This document shows positions 1 to 6,620 of a stretch of 6,659 bases of DNA, one piece after another. The stretch spans positions 1-6,659 of the forward strand of contig JALZUH010000100.1 in NCBI GenBank assembly GCA_023301645.1, given 5' to 3'. Each line of letters begins with the position of its first letter. Positions within the stretch are counted from its first letter, which is position 1. Under the pieces are notes generated by a model. That model did no database searches. It saw nothing but the letters and a program-made list of their open reading frames with translations, and was not told the DNA's origin. The stretch is from Akkermansiaceae bacterium (lineage in GTDB: Bacteria; Verrucomicrobiota; Verrucomicrobiia; Verrucomicrobiales; Akkermansiaceae). The translations under genes were made by a program, and so were the position numbers.

Positions 1-519
1 TCGATACTGGTAGATATGCTTGGCATCTTCAAAGGCGGTAAACATCTTACTCAAGTATTGATTACAGCGTGAGACTTCACCACCTGCTAGGCCATTACCC
101 CTGAGCTCGTATTTGATAAATCTCGATAAGTTGGAAAATGCTGTGTAAACGGCCTCTTCGTTTGTGCGAGACTCCTTGATCTCACCAGTAAAGAGCCTCT
201 TCTGTGCGATAAATAGATCTCTAAGATGCTTCTTACAGCTAGTGAGCGTCTCCTCTGTAGGATCCTCCAGCCAGTCACGTGTTACGAAGTAGATCGCCTT
301 AGCATGTGACTTCAGAACACCATACTTCGTAAGGGCGATTTCGCGGCGTTTATAAGCTCCATTGATCGAGAAAACGATGGGGAAAATAATCGCTGTCGCA
401 ATCATGCTCAGCGGATAATCCGCCATAATGGAAAACCTCATACATAGGTAGGTAGAAAGAACGGCAAGACCTGTAATGATGACGGTCTTGAAATTAATGA
501 TCAAAAATATGCTTTTCAT
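1..519 (-). CDS. Bestrophin-like membrane protein, N-terminal part (cut by window edge)
   Basis: An open frame runs from an ATG at 519 to base 1 (173 codons) with no stop, so the C-terminus lies outside the window. An in-frame TAG at 535-537 upstream makes this ATG the first usable start; no good Shine-Dalgarno is visible. The protein begins with two hydrophobic helices (about residues 11-29 and 37-55), followed by the motif AYKRRE (55-60), a basic segment with RDW (81-83), and a long, charged, probably cytoplasmic helical region. A short N-terminus, two helices and then an AY-x-R-rich segment recall the AYDRWWE region of bestrophin-type anion channels, so a bestrophin-like channel is the best guess. 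The coding call is firm because the translation is protein-like throughout with sensible hydrophobicity. The family call is from memory of motif shape only. It is divergent from the fic gene; bases 520-640 probably hold its promoter, but I see no convincing boxes. Confidence 0.8.
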   Translation of the reverse strand, partial: MKSIFLIINFKTVIITGLAVLSTYLCMRFSIMADYPLSMIATAIIFPIVFSINGAYKRREIALTKYGVLKSHAKAIYFVTRDWLEDPTEETLTSCKKHLRDLFIAQKRLFTGEIKESRTNEEAVYTAFSNLSRFIKYELRGNGLAGGEVSRCNQYLSKMFTAFEDAKHIYQYR

Positions 520-640
520 AAAACTAAACGAACCCTAGCGACCAGAACTGTCATGGCAAGGTAAAGTGGTGTTGGAAATATGGACTAATGGCAGTGACTA
601 CGAACGGGCTTGCTCTATTAGCTGAAGGTCTGAAATGAGG
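520..640. other. Divergent intergenic spacer, left half
   Basis: No coding frame is convincing here. It must hold the promoter of the minus-strand membrane protein gene and perhaps that of fic, but I find no -35/-10 pair good enough to name. A sequence ATTAGC at 617-622, followed by a loosely similar tail, resembles the half-sites of the tandem repeat just downstream and lies 55 bases before the corresponding half-site of copy 1. It may be a decayed third copy. Confidence 0.4.
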
Positions 641-736
641 CCAAGTGCTAAAACCTGCTAATCCATTGTAAATTAGCAGATAAATTATTGCCACCTGCTA
701 AAAACCTGCTAATTTAATGTGAATTAGCAGGTTATC
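641..736. repeat. Two tandem ~50-bp repeats with palindromes, likely fic operator
   Basis: Copy 1 starts at 641 and copy 2 at 691; copy 2 runs into the fic start codon. Each copy has three half-sites of the form (C)CTGCTAA. Two are in direct orientation about one helical turn apart (TGCTAA at 646 and CTGCTAAT at 655; CCTGCTAA at 694 and CTGCTAAT at 706). One is inverted (ATTAGCAG at 672-679 and 723-730). The spacer between opposing arms is 9 bases in both copies while its sequence differs, so the arms are conserved and the loop is not. This is the pattern of protein-binding sites. The matching inverted repeat in copy 2 extends to 12 perfect base pairs. The position directly before fic suggests control of that gene. 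The binding protein is unknown; the winged helix at the C-terminus of Fic is a candidate by inference only. Confidence 0.8.
703..733 (+). promoter_or_regulatory. Perfect 12-bp inverted repeat covering the fic ribosome-binding region
   Basis: AACCTGCTAATT (703-714) and AATTAGCAGGTT (722-733) are exact reverse complements with a 7-base spacer. The right arm ends 3 bases before the fic ATG and contains the only SD-like core (AGG at 729-731, 5 bases from the ATG). If transcription starts upstream, the mRNA would form a hairpin that hides this site. As DNA it is also the stronger of the two operator-like palindromes. Both roles are inferred. Confidence 0.65.
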
Positions 737-2080
737 ATGAAGTTACCCAAAAAACCACCCGAATGGAGAGACCTTATTCTGAAAGCTGGCAAAGCTGAAA
801 AGATGCCCGAAATATTCGAGGCAGGACAAGATGAGGCCATGCGTAATGATCGATATCTACACTGGGACGAGTTCCGCCATAGACCCACCAGAGGCACATT
901 GAGTGCGAAGGAGAACTGGGCTGGAGTTAAGCTTTCACGATCATACCAAAGGCAGGCTATCCCTCTCAATGATGCAAAAGGTCAGCCATTCAATTTTTCC
1001 ATCACACAAGGAATGTTTGAATCACTACATGATATTGACCTTCATTGTGGAGGAGCTGTATCAATGCCTAGTGATATCGCTAACCTTGGTGAAAAAGATC
1101 GATACTATGTCTCATCACTGATGGAAGAGGCTTTAACTTCCAGCCAATTAGAGGGAGCCGTTGTAACCCGCGCAGAAGCTAAGAATCTTCTGCGAAAGCA
1201 GGCTAAACCCACAACAAAACACGAGCGGATGGTATTAAATAACTTTCTGACGATGAGGGCTATATCAAAACTTGCGGATAAACCTCTGACTCCAGAAATC
1301 CTTATGGGGATACACGCTTTGGTAACTAAGGGCACTCTTGAAGATAGGACTCAGGAGGGTAGATTAAGGGATGAGAGCGAGTTTGTTAGGATCGAAGATG
1401 AAGAAAGTGGTGACATCATGCATGTTCCCCCTCCCGCAGAGCAATTAGAAAAAAGAGTTCAGCAGTTCTGTGACTTTGCAAATGGCCAATCAATGCAAGG
1501 TTACCTTCACCCAGTAATCAGAGCTATTCTACTACACTTCTGGGTAGCATATGATCACCCTTTTGTGGACGGCAATGGAAGAACAGCTAGAGCTTTATTC
1601 TATTGGTGTATGGTGCGAAATGGATTCTGGTTGTTTGAGTTCATCTCTATTTCTCATGTTATACTTAAAGCGCCCAAACAGTATTATAGAGCATTTTTAT
1701 ACACCGAATCAGATGATAACGATCTCAACTATTTCATCTTACATCAATTACAGGTTATCACCGCATCAATTGAGCTACTTCATGCTTACATTGACAGGAA
1801 GAAAAGCGAAATAGCAGAGCTAAAAGGCCTACTAGGTTTTGATAATGGTCTAAACCATCGACAAATAGCTTTATTAAGAAATGCCATTAAGCACCAAGGT
1901 GGCTATTATACAGTCGAGAGTCATCGAGTTAGTCATAATGTAGCTATGCAAACCGCAAGAACAGATCTCTATGATTTGGTCTCAAGAGAGGTGCTCATTA
2001 AGCGTAAAATTGGTAAAGCTTGGCATTTTCAAGCTGCTCCTGACCTTACAGATCGACTTAAGGAACTAGCAGGTGGCTGA
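737..2080 (+). CDS. Fic family protein, probable AMP-transferase with intramolecular inhibitory helix
   Basis: Fic enzymes transfer AMP (sometimes another phosphate-containing group) from a nucleotide to a hydroxyl side chain of a target protein; the target here is unknown. The 447-residue protein has an N-terminal domain with RYLHWDEFRHR (39-49). An inhibitory motif S-xxx-E-G follows at 135-140 (E139 would be the glutamate that blocks the ATP gamma-phosphate), placing it among Fic proteins with the inhibitory helix N-terminal to the core. The core has the substrate flap near 208-233 (GRLRDE to HVPPP) and the complete catalytic motif HPFVDGNGRTAR at 274-285 with H274, D278, N280 and R282. Residues about 372-433 look like a winged helix-turn-helix. 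All key residues are intact, so the enzyme should be active but self-restrained. The ATG at 737 fits the family's N-terminal region. No antitoxin gene is adjacent. The gene stands alone between the tandem repeats and a terminator. Sampled stretches are AT-rich (18 G/C of 60 at 1681-1740), suggesting acquisition by transfer. Confidence 0.93.
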   Translation: MKLPKKPPEWRDLILKAGKAEKMPEIFEAGQDEAMRNDRYLHWDEFRHRPTRGTLSAKENWAGVKLSRSYQRQAIPLNDAKGQPFNFSITQGMFESLHDIDLHCGGAVSMPSDIANLGEKDRYYVSSLMEEALTSSQLEGAVVTRAEAKNLLRKQAKPTTKHERMVLNNFLTMRAISKLADKPLTPEILMGIHALVTKGTLEDRTQEGRLRDESEFVRIEDEESGDIMHVPPPAEQLEKRVQQFCDFANGQSMQGYLHPVIRAILLHFWVAYDHPFVDGNGRTARALFYWCMVRNGFWLFEFISISHVILKAPKQYYRAFLYTESDDNDLNYFILHQLQVITASIELLHAYIDRKKSEIAELKGLLGFDNGLNHRQIALLRNAIKHQGGYYTVESHRVSHNVAMQTARTDLYDLVSREVLIKRKIGKAWHFQAAPDLTDRLKELAGG

Positions 2081-2095
2081 GCTCTATAGCGTAAA

Positions 2096-2121
2096 AAAGG
2101 GACTCCATACGGAGTCCCTTT
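2096..2121. terminator. Bidirectional intrinsic terminator between fic and mqo
   Basis: A perfect 11-bp stem (AAAGGGACTCC at 2096-2106 with GGAGTCCCTTT at 2111-2121) encloses the loop ATAC. A run of six A at 2093-2098 supplies an uninterrupted T tract on the minus strand, so it should be strongest for mqo. On the plus strand only three T follow the GC part of the stem. It lies 15 bases after the fic stop and about 75 bases after the mqo stop, as expected for convergent genes sharing one terminator. Confidence 0.9.
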
Positions 2122-2196
2122 GAAAGATGTGTGAAGTCTGTAGCTGTTGCTATAGCTCCTTGGTTATCTCGATGATTAGCTATCTAGATAGGCTGA

Positions 2197-3690
2197 TTAG
2201 ATCAGCTCAAGGTTCTTGCTAGCTTCTAGGTCGACTTCGCGGAAGCGGGCTTCGTTGGCTGGGTCGAGGAGGTCTTCGCCGAAAACGGGGATCATTTCTG
2301 CCATCTTGGCTTTGCCTTCAGGCGTTTCTAGTAGCTCAGGGAAGCACTCCTTGAGTGTCTGCAGCATTACAAATACGGATGTAGATGCTCCCGGTGATGC
2401 TCCGAGGAGCGCTGAGATTGTTTTCTTCTCATTGGTGAGGACTTCTGTGCCGAAGTGGACAATGCCTGCTTTACCGTCAGTTTTCTTGATCGCCTGCACG
2501 CGGATGCCCGCTTCGATGAGGTCCCAGTGTGCCATTTCAGCTCCTGGGTAGAATTCGCGTAGGACATTCATGCGGTCTTCCATGGACTGGAGGCACTGGC
2601 CTACGAGATACTGCACGAGCGGGAAGTTTGATAGCCCTGACTGCATCAGTGTGACGATGTTATTAGGCTTCACTGAGAGTGGTAGGTCGAGGAATGAGCC
2701 TTTGTCGTGTAGGAACTTGGTGGTAAATGATCCAAATGGTCCGAAGAGAATGTATTTCTTGCCGTCGATGATACGTGTGTCGAGGTGAGGCACTGCCATT
2801 GTCGGTGCAGCTCCTAGTGGCTGACCGTAGACCTTGGCTTCGTGCTTAGCTACGAGCTCAGCGTCATCGCATACGAGCCACTGACCTGCAATTGGGAAGC
2901 CGCCGTAGCCTTTGGCTTCTTCGATGCCAGATTTCTGAAGCATCTGGATAGAGCCACCACCAGCGCCGACGAAGACGAACTTAGCGGAGTTTGTAGAGAT
3001 GCTGCCATCTACTTGGTCTTTAGCTTTGATGTTCCAGCCGTCTTTTGTTTCGTTGAGGTCGACGACGCGCTGTCCTGTAGCGACATTACACCCTGGCTGC
3101 TTTCCGAGCCATTCGACGAGCTTACGTGAAATGGAGCCGAAGTTAATATCTGTGCCGCCATTCATCTTAGTAGCTGCTACTGGCTCGCTACCGCGTGAGT
3201 CCATGAGGAGAGGTGCCCACTCTTTCACCTTCTCAGGGTCTGTGCTGAATTCCATTTCTGAGAAGAAGTGGTGTGCTGACATACCCTTGAAGCGTGAGGT
3301 GAGGAAGTCTACCTGCTCTTGGCCATGCACAAATGACATGTGAGGCACTGGATTAACAAAGTCCTTAGGGTCTTTGATGAGGCCTTCCTTCACTGCGTAT
3401 GCCCAGAGGAGCTTCGAGTAGAGGAATTCTTCAAATACTGAGATTGCCTTGTCGACATTTACCTCGCCGTCTTCTCCACGATCGGGAGTGTAGGACATTT
3501 CACAAATACCTGCGTGTCCTGTGCCTGCGTTGTTCCAGCCGTTTGAGGCTTCCTTGGCAACTTCTTCAGTCACTTCATAAAGCTGAATTTTCAAACTAGG
3601 ATCGAGCTGCTTAAGCATAAATCCGAGGTTGGCTGACATAACGCCAGAGCCGATAAGAATAACATCAGGGTTTTCGATAAAGGAGGACAT
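2197..3690 (-). CDS. mqo: Malate:quinone oxidoreductase
   Basis: This FAD-dependent, membrane-associated enzyme oxidises malate to oxaloacetate and passes electrons to the quinone pool (EC 1.1.5.4). It serves the TCA cycle instead of, or beside, the soluble NAD-dependent malate dehydrogenase. The 497-residue length is normal for the family. The N-terminal dinucleotide-binding site is at 10-22 (LIGSGVMSANL). Family signatures follow: NGWNNAGTGHAGICEMSYTP at about 50-69, PHMSFVHG at 116-123, GGTDINFGSISRKL at 178-191, VGAGGGSI at 241-248, FGPFGSFTTKFL at 316-327 and LLGASPGASTSV at 428-439 near the flavin. No signal peptide or membrane helix is seen, consistent with a peripheral protein. The ATG at 3690 gives the standard N-terminus just before the FAD motif. 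No Shine-Dalgarno precedes it; the leader instead carries tandem 15-bp repeats. It is transcribed divergently from the helicase gene and ends at the shared terminator. Confidence 0.97.
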   Translation of the reverse strand: MSSFIENPDVILIGSGVMSANLGFMLKQLDPSLKIQLYEVTEEVAKEASNGWNNAGTGHAGICEMSYTPDRGEDGEVNVDKAISVFEEFLYSKLLWAYAVKEGLIKDPKDFVNPVPHMSFVHGQEQVDFLTSRFKGMSAHHFFSEMEFSTDPEKVKEWAPLLMDSRGSEPVAATKMNGGTDINFGSISRKLVEWLGKQPGCNVATGQRVVDLNETKDGWNIKAKDQVDGSISTNSAKFVFVGAGGGSIQMLQKSGIEEAKGYGGFPIAGQWLVCDDAELVAKHEAKVYGQPLGAAPTMAVPHLDTRIIDGKKYILFGPFGSFTTKFLHDKGSFLDLPLSVKPNNIVTLMQSGLSNFPLVQYLVGQCLQSMEDRMNVLREFYPGAEMAHWDLIEAGIRVQAIKKTDGKAGIVHFGTEVLTNEKKTISALLGASPGASTSVFVMLQTLKECFPELLETPEGKAKMAEMIPVFGEDLLDPANEARFREVDLEASKNLELI

Positions 3691-3736
3691 GGTTACTTTT
3701 AAAAAAGGTTAAGTTTGAAACGGTTGAGTTTGAAAA
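3691..3736 (-). repeat. Tandem ~15-bp repeats in the mqo leader
   Basis: On the plus strand, GGTTAAGTTTGAAAC (3707-3721) is followed directly by GGTTGAGTTTGAAAA (3722-3736). They differ at one internal position and at the last base. A looser third copy (GGTTACTTTTAAAAAA, 3691-3706) touches the mqo start codon. On the mRNA strand the unit reads roughly TTTCAAACTTAACC. The repeats occupy the place where a ribosome-binding site would be expected. They may be a slippage product, a translation element or a binding site; the sequence does not decide. Confidence 0.65.
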
Positions 3737-3989
3737 ATAAGGCAATGTTAGGTGCTATGATTCGTGATCATTTACTGATCTAGCATTCGCACAAGGTCAT
3801 TGCTTGCGACAATGTTTCATAAAACCCACAAAATAAAAGGCTGTAATGTGTCTCTGATGGCATTAATTTGCTTTCATTTTAGAATGAAAACTAGCTTCTT
3901 GGCACCTTTGTAACAAAACATTAAAGAAGCTTCGAATTAATGATTTAATCTTTGGTATTTAGCACATCCTGTCTAAGACTCTCCGCAGT
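3737..3989. other. Divergent intergenic spacer between mqo and the helicase gene
   Basis: No coding frame is convincing. The stretch is AT-rich and must hold promoters for both flanking genes; I find no -35/-10 pair I would defend. A TATTTA at 3956-3961 lies in a plausible place for the helicase gene but has no well-spaced partner. The clearest structure is the 18-bp inverted repeat at 3872-3889, listed separately. No Shine-Dalgarno precedes the helicase ATG. Confidence 0.5.
3872..3889. promoter_or_regulatory. 18-bp inverted repeat, possible operator
   Basis: TTTCATT (3872-3878) and AATGAAA (3883-3889) are exact reverse complements around a 4-base centre. The element sits about 100 bases before the helicase ATG and 180 bases before the mqo ATG, a position suited to a regulator of either gene. 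The arms are AT-rich and short, so chance is possible. I do not recognise the motif. Confidence 0.35.
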
Positions 3990-6530
3990 ATGAAGCTTAC
4001 CTCCCCTACTGGTGAATTTACGGCAGATGATGTCATGAATCAATTTCTCGATACTCTCATTGAGTCAGGTATCGAGCCATACGATCACCAAGAGGAGGCT
4101 ATCTTAGAGCTCTTCGCGGGCAGTAATGTCATTCTCAATACTCCTACTGGATCGGGTAAGTCACTTGTCGCTCTAGCGCTGCATTACAAGTCGTTCTGTG
4201 AGGATCGTATTTCTTATTATACAGTTCCTATTAAGGCACTCGCAAACGAGAAGTTCCTCTCACTATGCCAGACTTTCGGCCCTGAAAACGTAGGCATGAT
4301 CACTGGTGACGCCACGGTCAATGCTGACGCTCCCATCATCTGCTGCACTGCTGAAATCCTCTCCAACCTCGCCCTTCGTGAAGGCAAGGAGGCGAAGGTG
4401 CATGACGTCATCATGGATGAGTTTCATTACTACTCAGACCATGAGCGAGGTATTGCATGGCAAACTCCCCTACTATGTCTGCCTCAGTGTCGCTTCCTAC
4501 TCATGTCTGCGACGATTGGAGATACTGCCTTTTTCCAGAAAACTATCACCGAGCTCACTGGAGCAGAGACGGCACTGGTCCAGTCCGAGCAGCGCCCCGT
4601 GCCGCTCGAATTCACCTATTCAGAAATACCCCTCACCGAGCAGGTCACTGAGCTCGTGGAGAAAAACAAGGCTCCTGTCTACCTCGTCCACTTCGCCCAG
4701 CGCATGTGCGCCGAATCTGCCCAGATGCTCACCTCAAGTAACTTCTGCTCGAAAGAAGAGAAGCGGGCAATTGCAGAGGCACTACAGGACTCAAACTTCC
4801 GCTCACCATACGGCAAGGAAATCAGCAAGCTACTTCGCCACGGCATCGGCATCCACCATGCGGGGCTTCTTCCTAAGTATCGCATCCTCGTCGAGAAGCT
4901 CACTCAGCAGGGACTGCTGAAGGTCATCTGCGGGACTGATACTCTCGGGGTCGGGGTCAATGTGCCGATTCGCTCCGTTCTTTTCACCCAGCTTTGCAAA
5001 TACGACGGCACGGGCACCAAGATCCTCTCCGTGCGCGATTTCAAGCAGATTGCAGGTCGTGCAGGCCGACGGGGCTTCGACGATATTGGCTATGTCGTTG
5101 CGCAGGCACCCGAGCACGTTATTGAGAACATCCGCCTAGCCGCTAAGGCCGCCTCATCGGCAAAGAATAAGAAAATCGTCAAAAAGAAACCCCCAGAAAA
5201 AGGCTATGTAGCGTGGAATGCCGACACCTTCCTCAAGCTACAGACTTCCCAGCCAGAGGCACTCGTCTCTAGCTTTAAGCTCCGCCACAACCTCATGCTT
5301 AATGTCCTCGGCCGCCCAAACGAAGATGGCTGCGCCGAGCTCAAGCGCCTCATACACATCAGCCATGAAACCGAAAACGCGAAGGCAAAGCTACGTAAGC
5401 ATGCGCGCTCAATGTTTATGGCGCTCGTGCGTGGCAAGATCCTCACCATCGTGCCTCTCGCCGACAGAGCTTCTGAAACCTCCCCCAAGGTGCAGCTCCA
5501 CGTTGACCTTCAGGATGACTTCACGATGAACCAGACACTAGGGCTCTACCTCATAGAAACCATCCCTCTACTCGATATCGAAGCTCCCGACTACGTGCTC
5601 AATCTCCTCTCACTGGTAGAGTCCATCCTAGAGAGCCCTGCCGCTATTCTTCGCTCACAGGTCTACGAGCTAAAATCCACGCTGATGAATGAAATGAAAG
5701 CTGACGGTGTCGGCTATGATGAGCGTATGGATAAGCTCGAAAACGTCACTCACCCCATGCCGGGCAAGGACTTCATCTACGACACATTTAATGCCTTTAA
5801 CCTCAAGCACCCGTGGATAGGCAGCGAGAGCATCCGCCCGAAGTCGATTGCTCGTGAGATGTTTGAAGAATACTTATCCTTCGAGGACTACATTCGTCGC
5901 TACAAGCTAGAGCGATCAGAAGCAGTGCTGCTGCGCCACCTCAGTGAGGTCTATAAGGTGCTCAGCCAGACAGTGCCACCACAGCTCAAGACAGATGACG
6001 TGCTCGACGCTGAGAACTATCTCAAGGAGCACCTCACCTCGGTCGACTCCAGCCTCATTGACGAGTGGGAACTCATGCGCGATCCCGCATATATCCCTGC
6101 CGACAAACGCGAGCCTTCAGAAGAGGACAAGCGCGAGCGACCCATCACGCAGAATAAGAAAGCATTCACCAAGCTCGTCCACCATCACATCTTCTCAGCC
6201 CTGAAGTTACTCTCCTATGACGAACTCGGCAGCTTCCTAACGAGCTTTGCACCCAGCGAGCATGCAGACGACCACTGGACAGCTGAGCGACTCGATGAGC
6301 AGCTTGATAGCTTTTACCAAGATCACCTCAGAATACGACTCGACCCAGAGGCGCGTAATCTCAAGCACACCCATATCAAGGTATCTGACGACCAAGCATT
6401 CTGGAATATCACCCAGACGATTTGTGACCCCGATAATCTCAACGACTGGGCGCTGCAACTACAGGTAGATCTGACCAAGTCCAATGAAACCAAGGAACCC
6501 GTCATCACCTTGATCAGTATAGGGGTGTAG
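3990..6530 (+). CDS. Ski2-like DEAD/DEAH-box helicase with DUF3516-type C-terminal region
   Basis: A superfamily 2 helicase of 846 residues, probably acting on RNA. A Q-like segment (YDHQEEAILELF, 31-42) precedes motif I TPTGSGKS (51-58), Ia PIKALANEK (80-88), TGDATV (105-110), TAEIL (120-124), motif II DEFH (143-146), motif III SAT (173-175), HHAGLLP (289-295), motif V GTDTLGVGVNVP (315-326) and motif VI QIAGRAGRRG (353-362). The HHAGLLP and GVGVNVP segments are typical of Ski2-like helicases. A basic linker (AKNKKIVKKKPPEKG, 391-405) leads into a long helical C-terminal half that I match, from memory, to DUF3516, whose function is not established. All ATPase motifs are intact. An in-frame TAG lies 27 bases before the ATG, supporting this start; no SD is visible. 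Base composition is higher in GC than fic (33 G/C of 60 at 5221-5280). No neighbouring gene hints at its substrate, so a role in RNA turnover or ribosome biogenesis is only inferred. Confidence 0.92.
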   Translation: MKLTSPTGEFTADDVMNQFLDTLIESGIEPYDHQEEAILELFAGSNVILNTPTGSGKSLVALALHYKSFCEDRISYYTVPIKALANEKFLSLCQTFGPENVGMITGDATVNADAPIICCTAEILSNLALREGKEAKVHDVIMDEFHYYSDHERGIAWQTPLLCLPQCRFLLMSATIGDTAFFQKTITELTGAETALVQSEQRPVPLEFTYSEIPLTEQVTELVEKNKAPVYLVHFAQRMCAESAQMLTSSNFCSKEEKRAIAEALQDSNFRSPYGKEISKLLRHGIGIHHAGLLPKYRILVEKLTQQGLLKVICGTDTLGVGVNVPIRSVLFTQLCKYDGTGTKILSVRDFKQIAGRAGRRGFDDIGYVVAQAPEHVIENIRLAAKAASSAKNKKIVKKKPPEKGYVAWNADTFLKLQTSQPEALVSSFKLRHNLMLNVLGRPNEDGCAELKRLIHISHETENAKAKLRKHARSMFMALVRGKILTIVPLADRASETSPKVQLHVDLQDDFTMNQTLGLYLIETIPLLDIEAPDYVLNLLSLVESILESPAAILRSQVYELKSTLMNEMKADGVGYDERMDKLENVTHPMPGKDFIYDTFNAFNLKHPWIGSESIRPKSIAREMFEEYLSFEDYIRRYKLERSEAVLLRHLSEVYKVLSQTVPPQLKTDDVLDAENYLKEHLTSVDSSLIDEWELMRDPAYIPADKREPSEEDKRERPITQNKKAFTKLVHHHIFSALKLLSYDELGSFLTSFAPSEHADDHWTAERLDEQLDSFYQDHLRIRLDPEARNLKHTHIKVSDDQAFWNITQTICDPDNLNDWALQLQVDLTKSNETKEPVITLISIGV

Positions 6531-6556
6531 GTGTCATAGAAGCATCAGAATGCAAA

Positions 6557-6620
6557 GGGGGAGGTAGCGCACTTAATGCGCTATATTTGATAACCCATTG
6601 GCTAGCACCCTGCGCCTCCC
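6557..6620. terminator. Nested inverted repeats after the helicase gene, possible terminator
   Basis: An inner hairpin TAGCGCA (6565-6571) / TGCGCTA (6577-6583) with a 5-base loop is followed by TATTTG, a poor T tract. An outer pair GGGAGG (6559-6564) / CCTCCC (6615-6620) encloses it and about 30 further bases. It starts 26 bases after the helicase stop, so a termination role is reasonable, perhaps shared with a convergent minus-strand gene. A structured RNA is the alternative. The weak T tract limits confidence. Confidence 0.45.

Noticed and set aside
87..278. Minus-strand 63-residue open frame
   Set aside because: It overlaps the better-supported minus-strand membrane protein frame and its arginine/serine-rich translation is typical of a shadow frame.
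641..740. CRISPR array or insertion-sequence end
   Set aside because: Only two copies directly abutting, with no spacers of regular length, no cas genes and no transposase; the internal dyads fit an operator better.
737..2080. Fic as half of a toxin-antitoxin pair with a separate small antitoxin gene
   Set aside because: No small gene lies upstream or downstream on the same strand, and the inhibitory S-xxx-E-G motif is carried within the protein itself.
2180..2191. 12-bp palindrome CTATCTAGATAG after the mqo stop
   Set aside because: It lies between the mqo stop and the strong terminator, has no loop for a stable hairpin and shows no second copy; chance is likely.
2216..3599. Several plus-strand open frames opposite mqo
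   Set aside because: They are antisense shadows of a clearly coding gene, with low-complexity translations and no recognisable motifs.
4306..4920. 204-residue plus-strand open frame inside the helicase gene
   Set aside because: It is serine/arginine-rich, lies fully within a well-supported gene in another frame and has no family resemblance.
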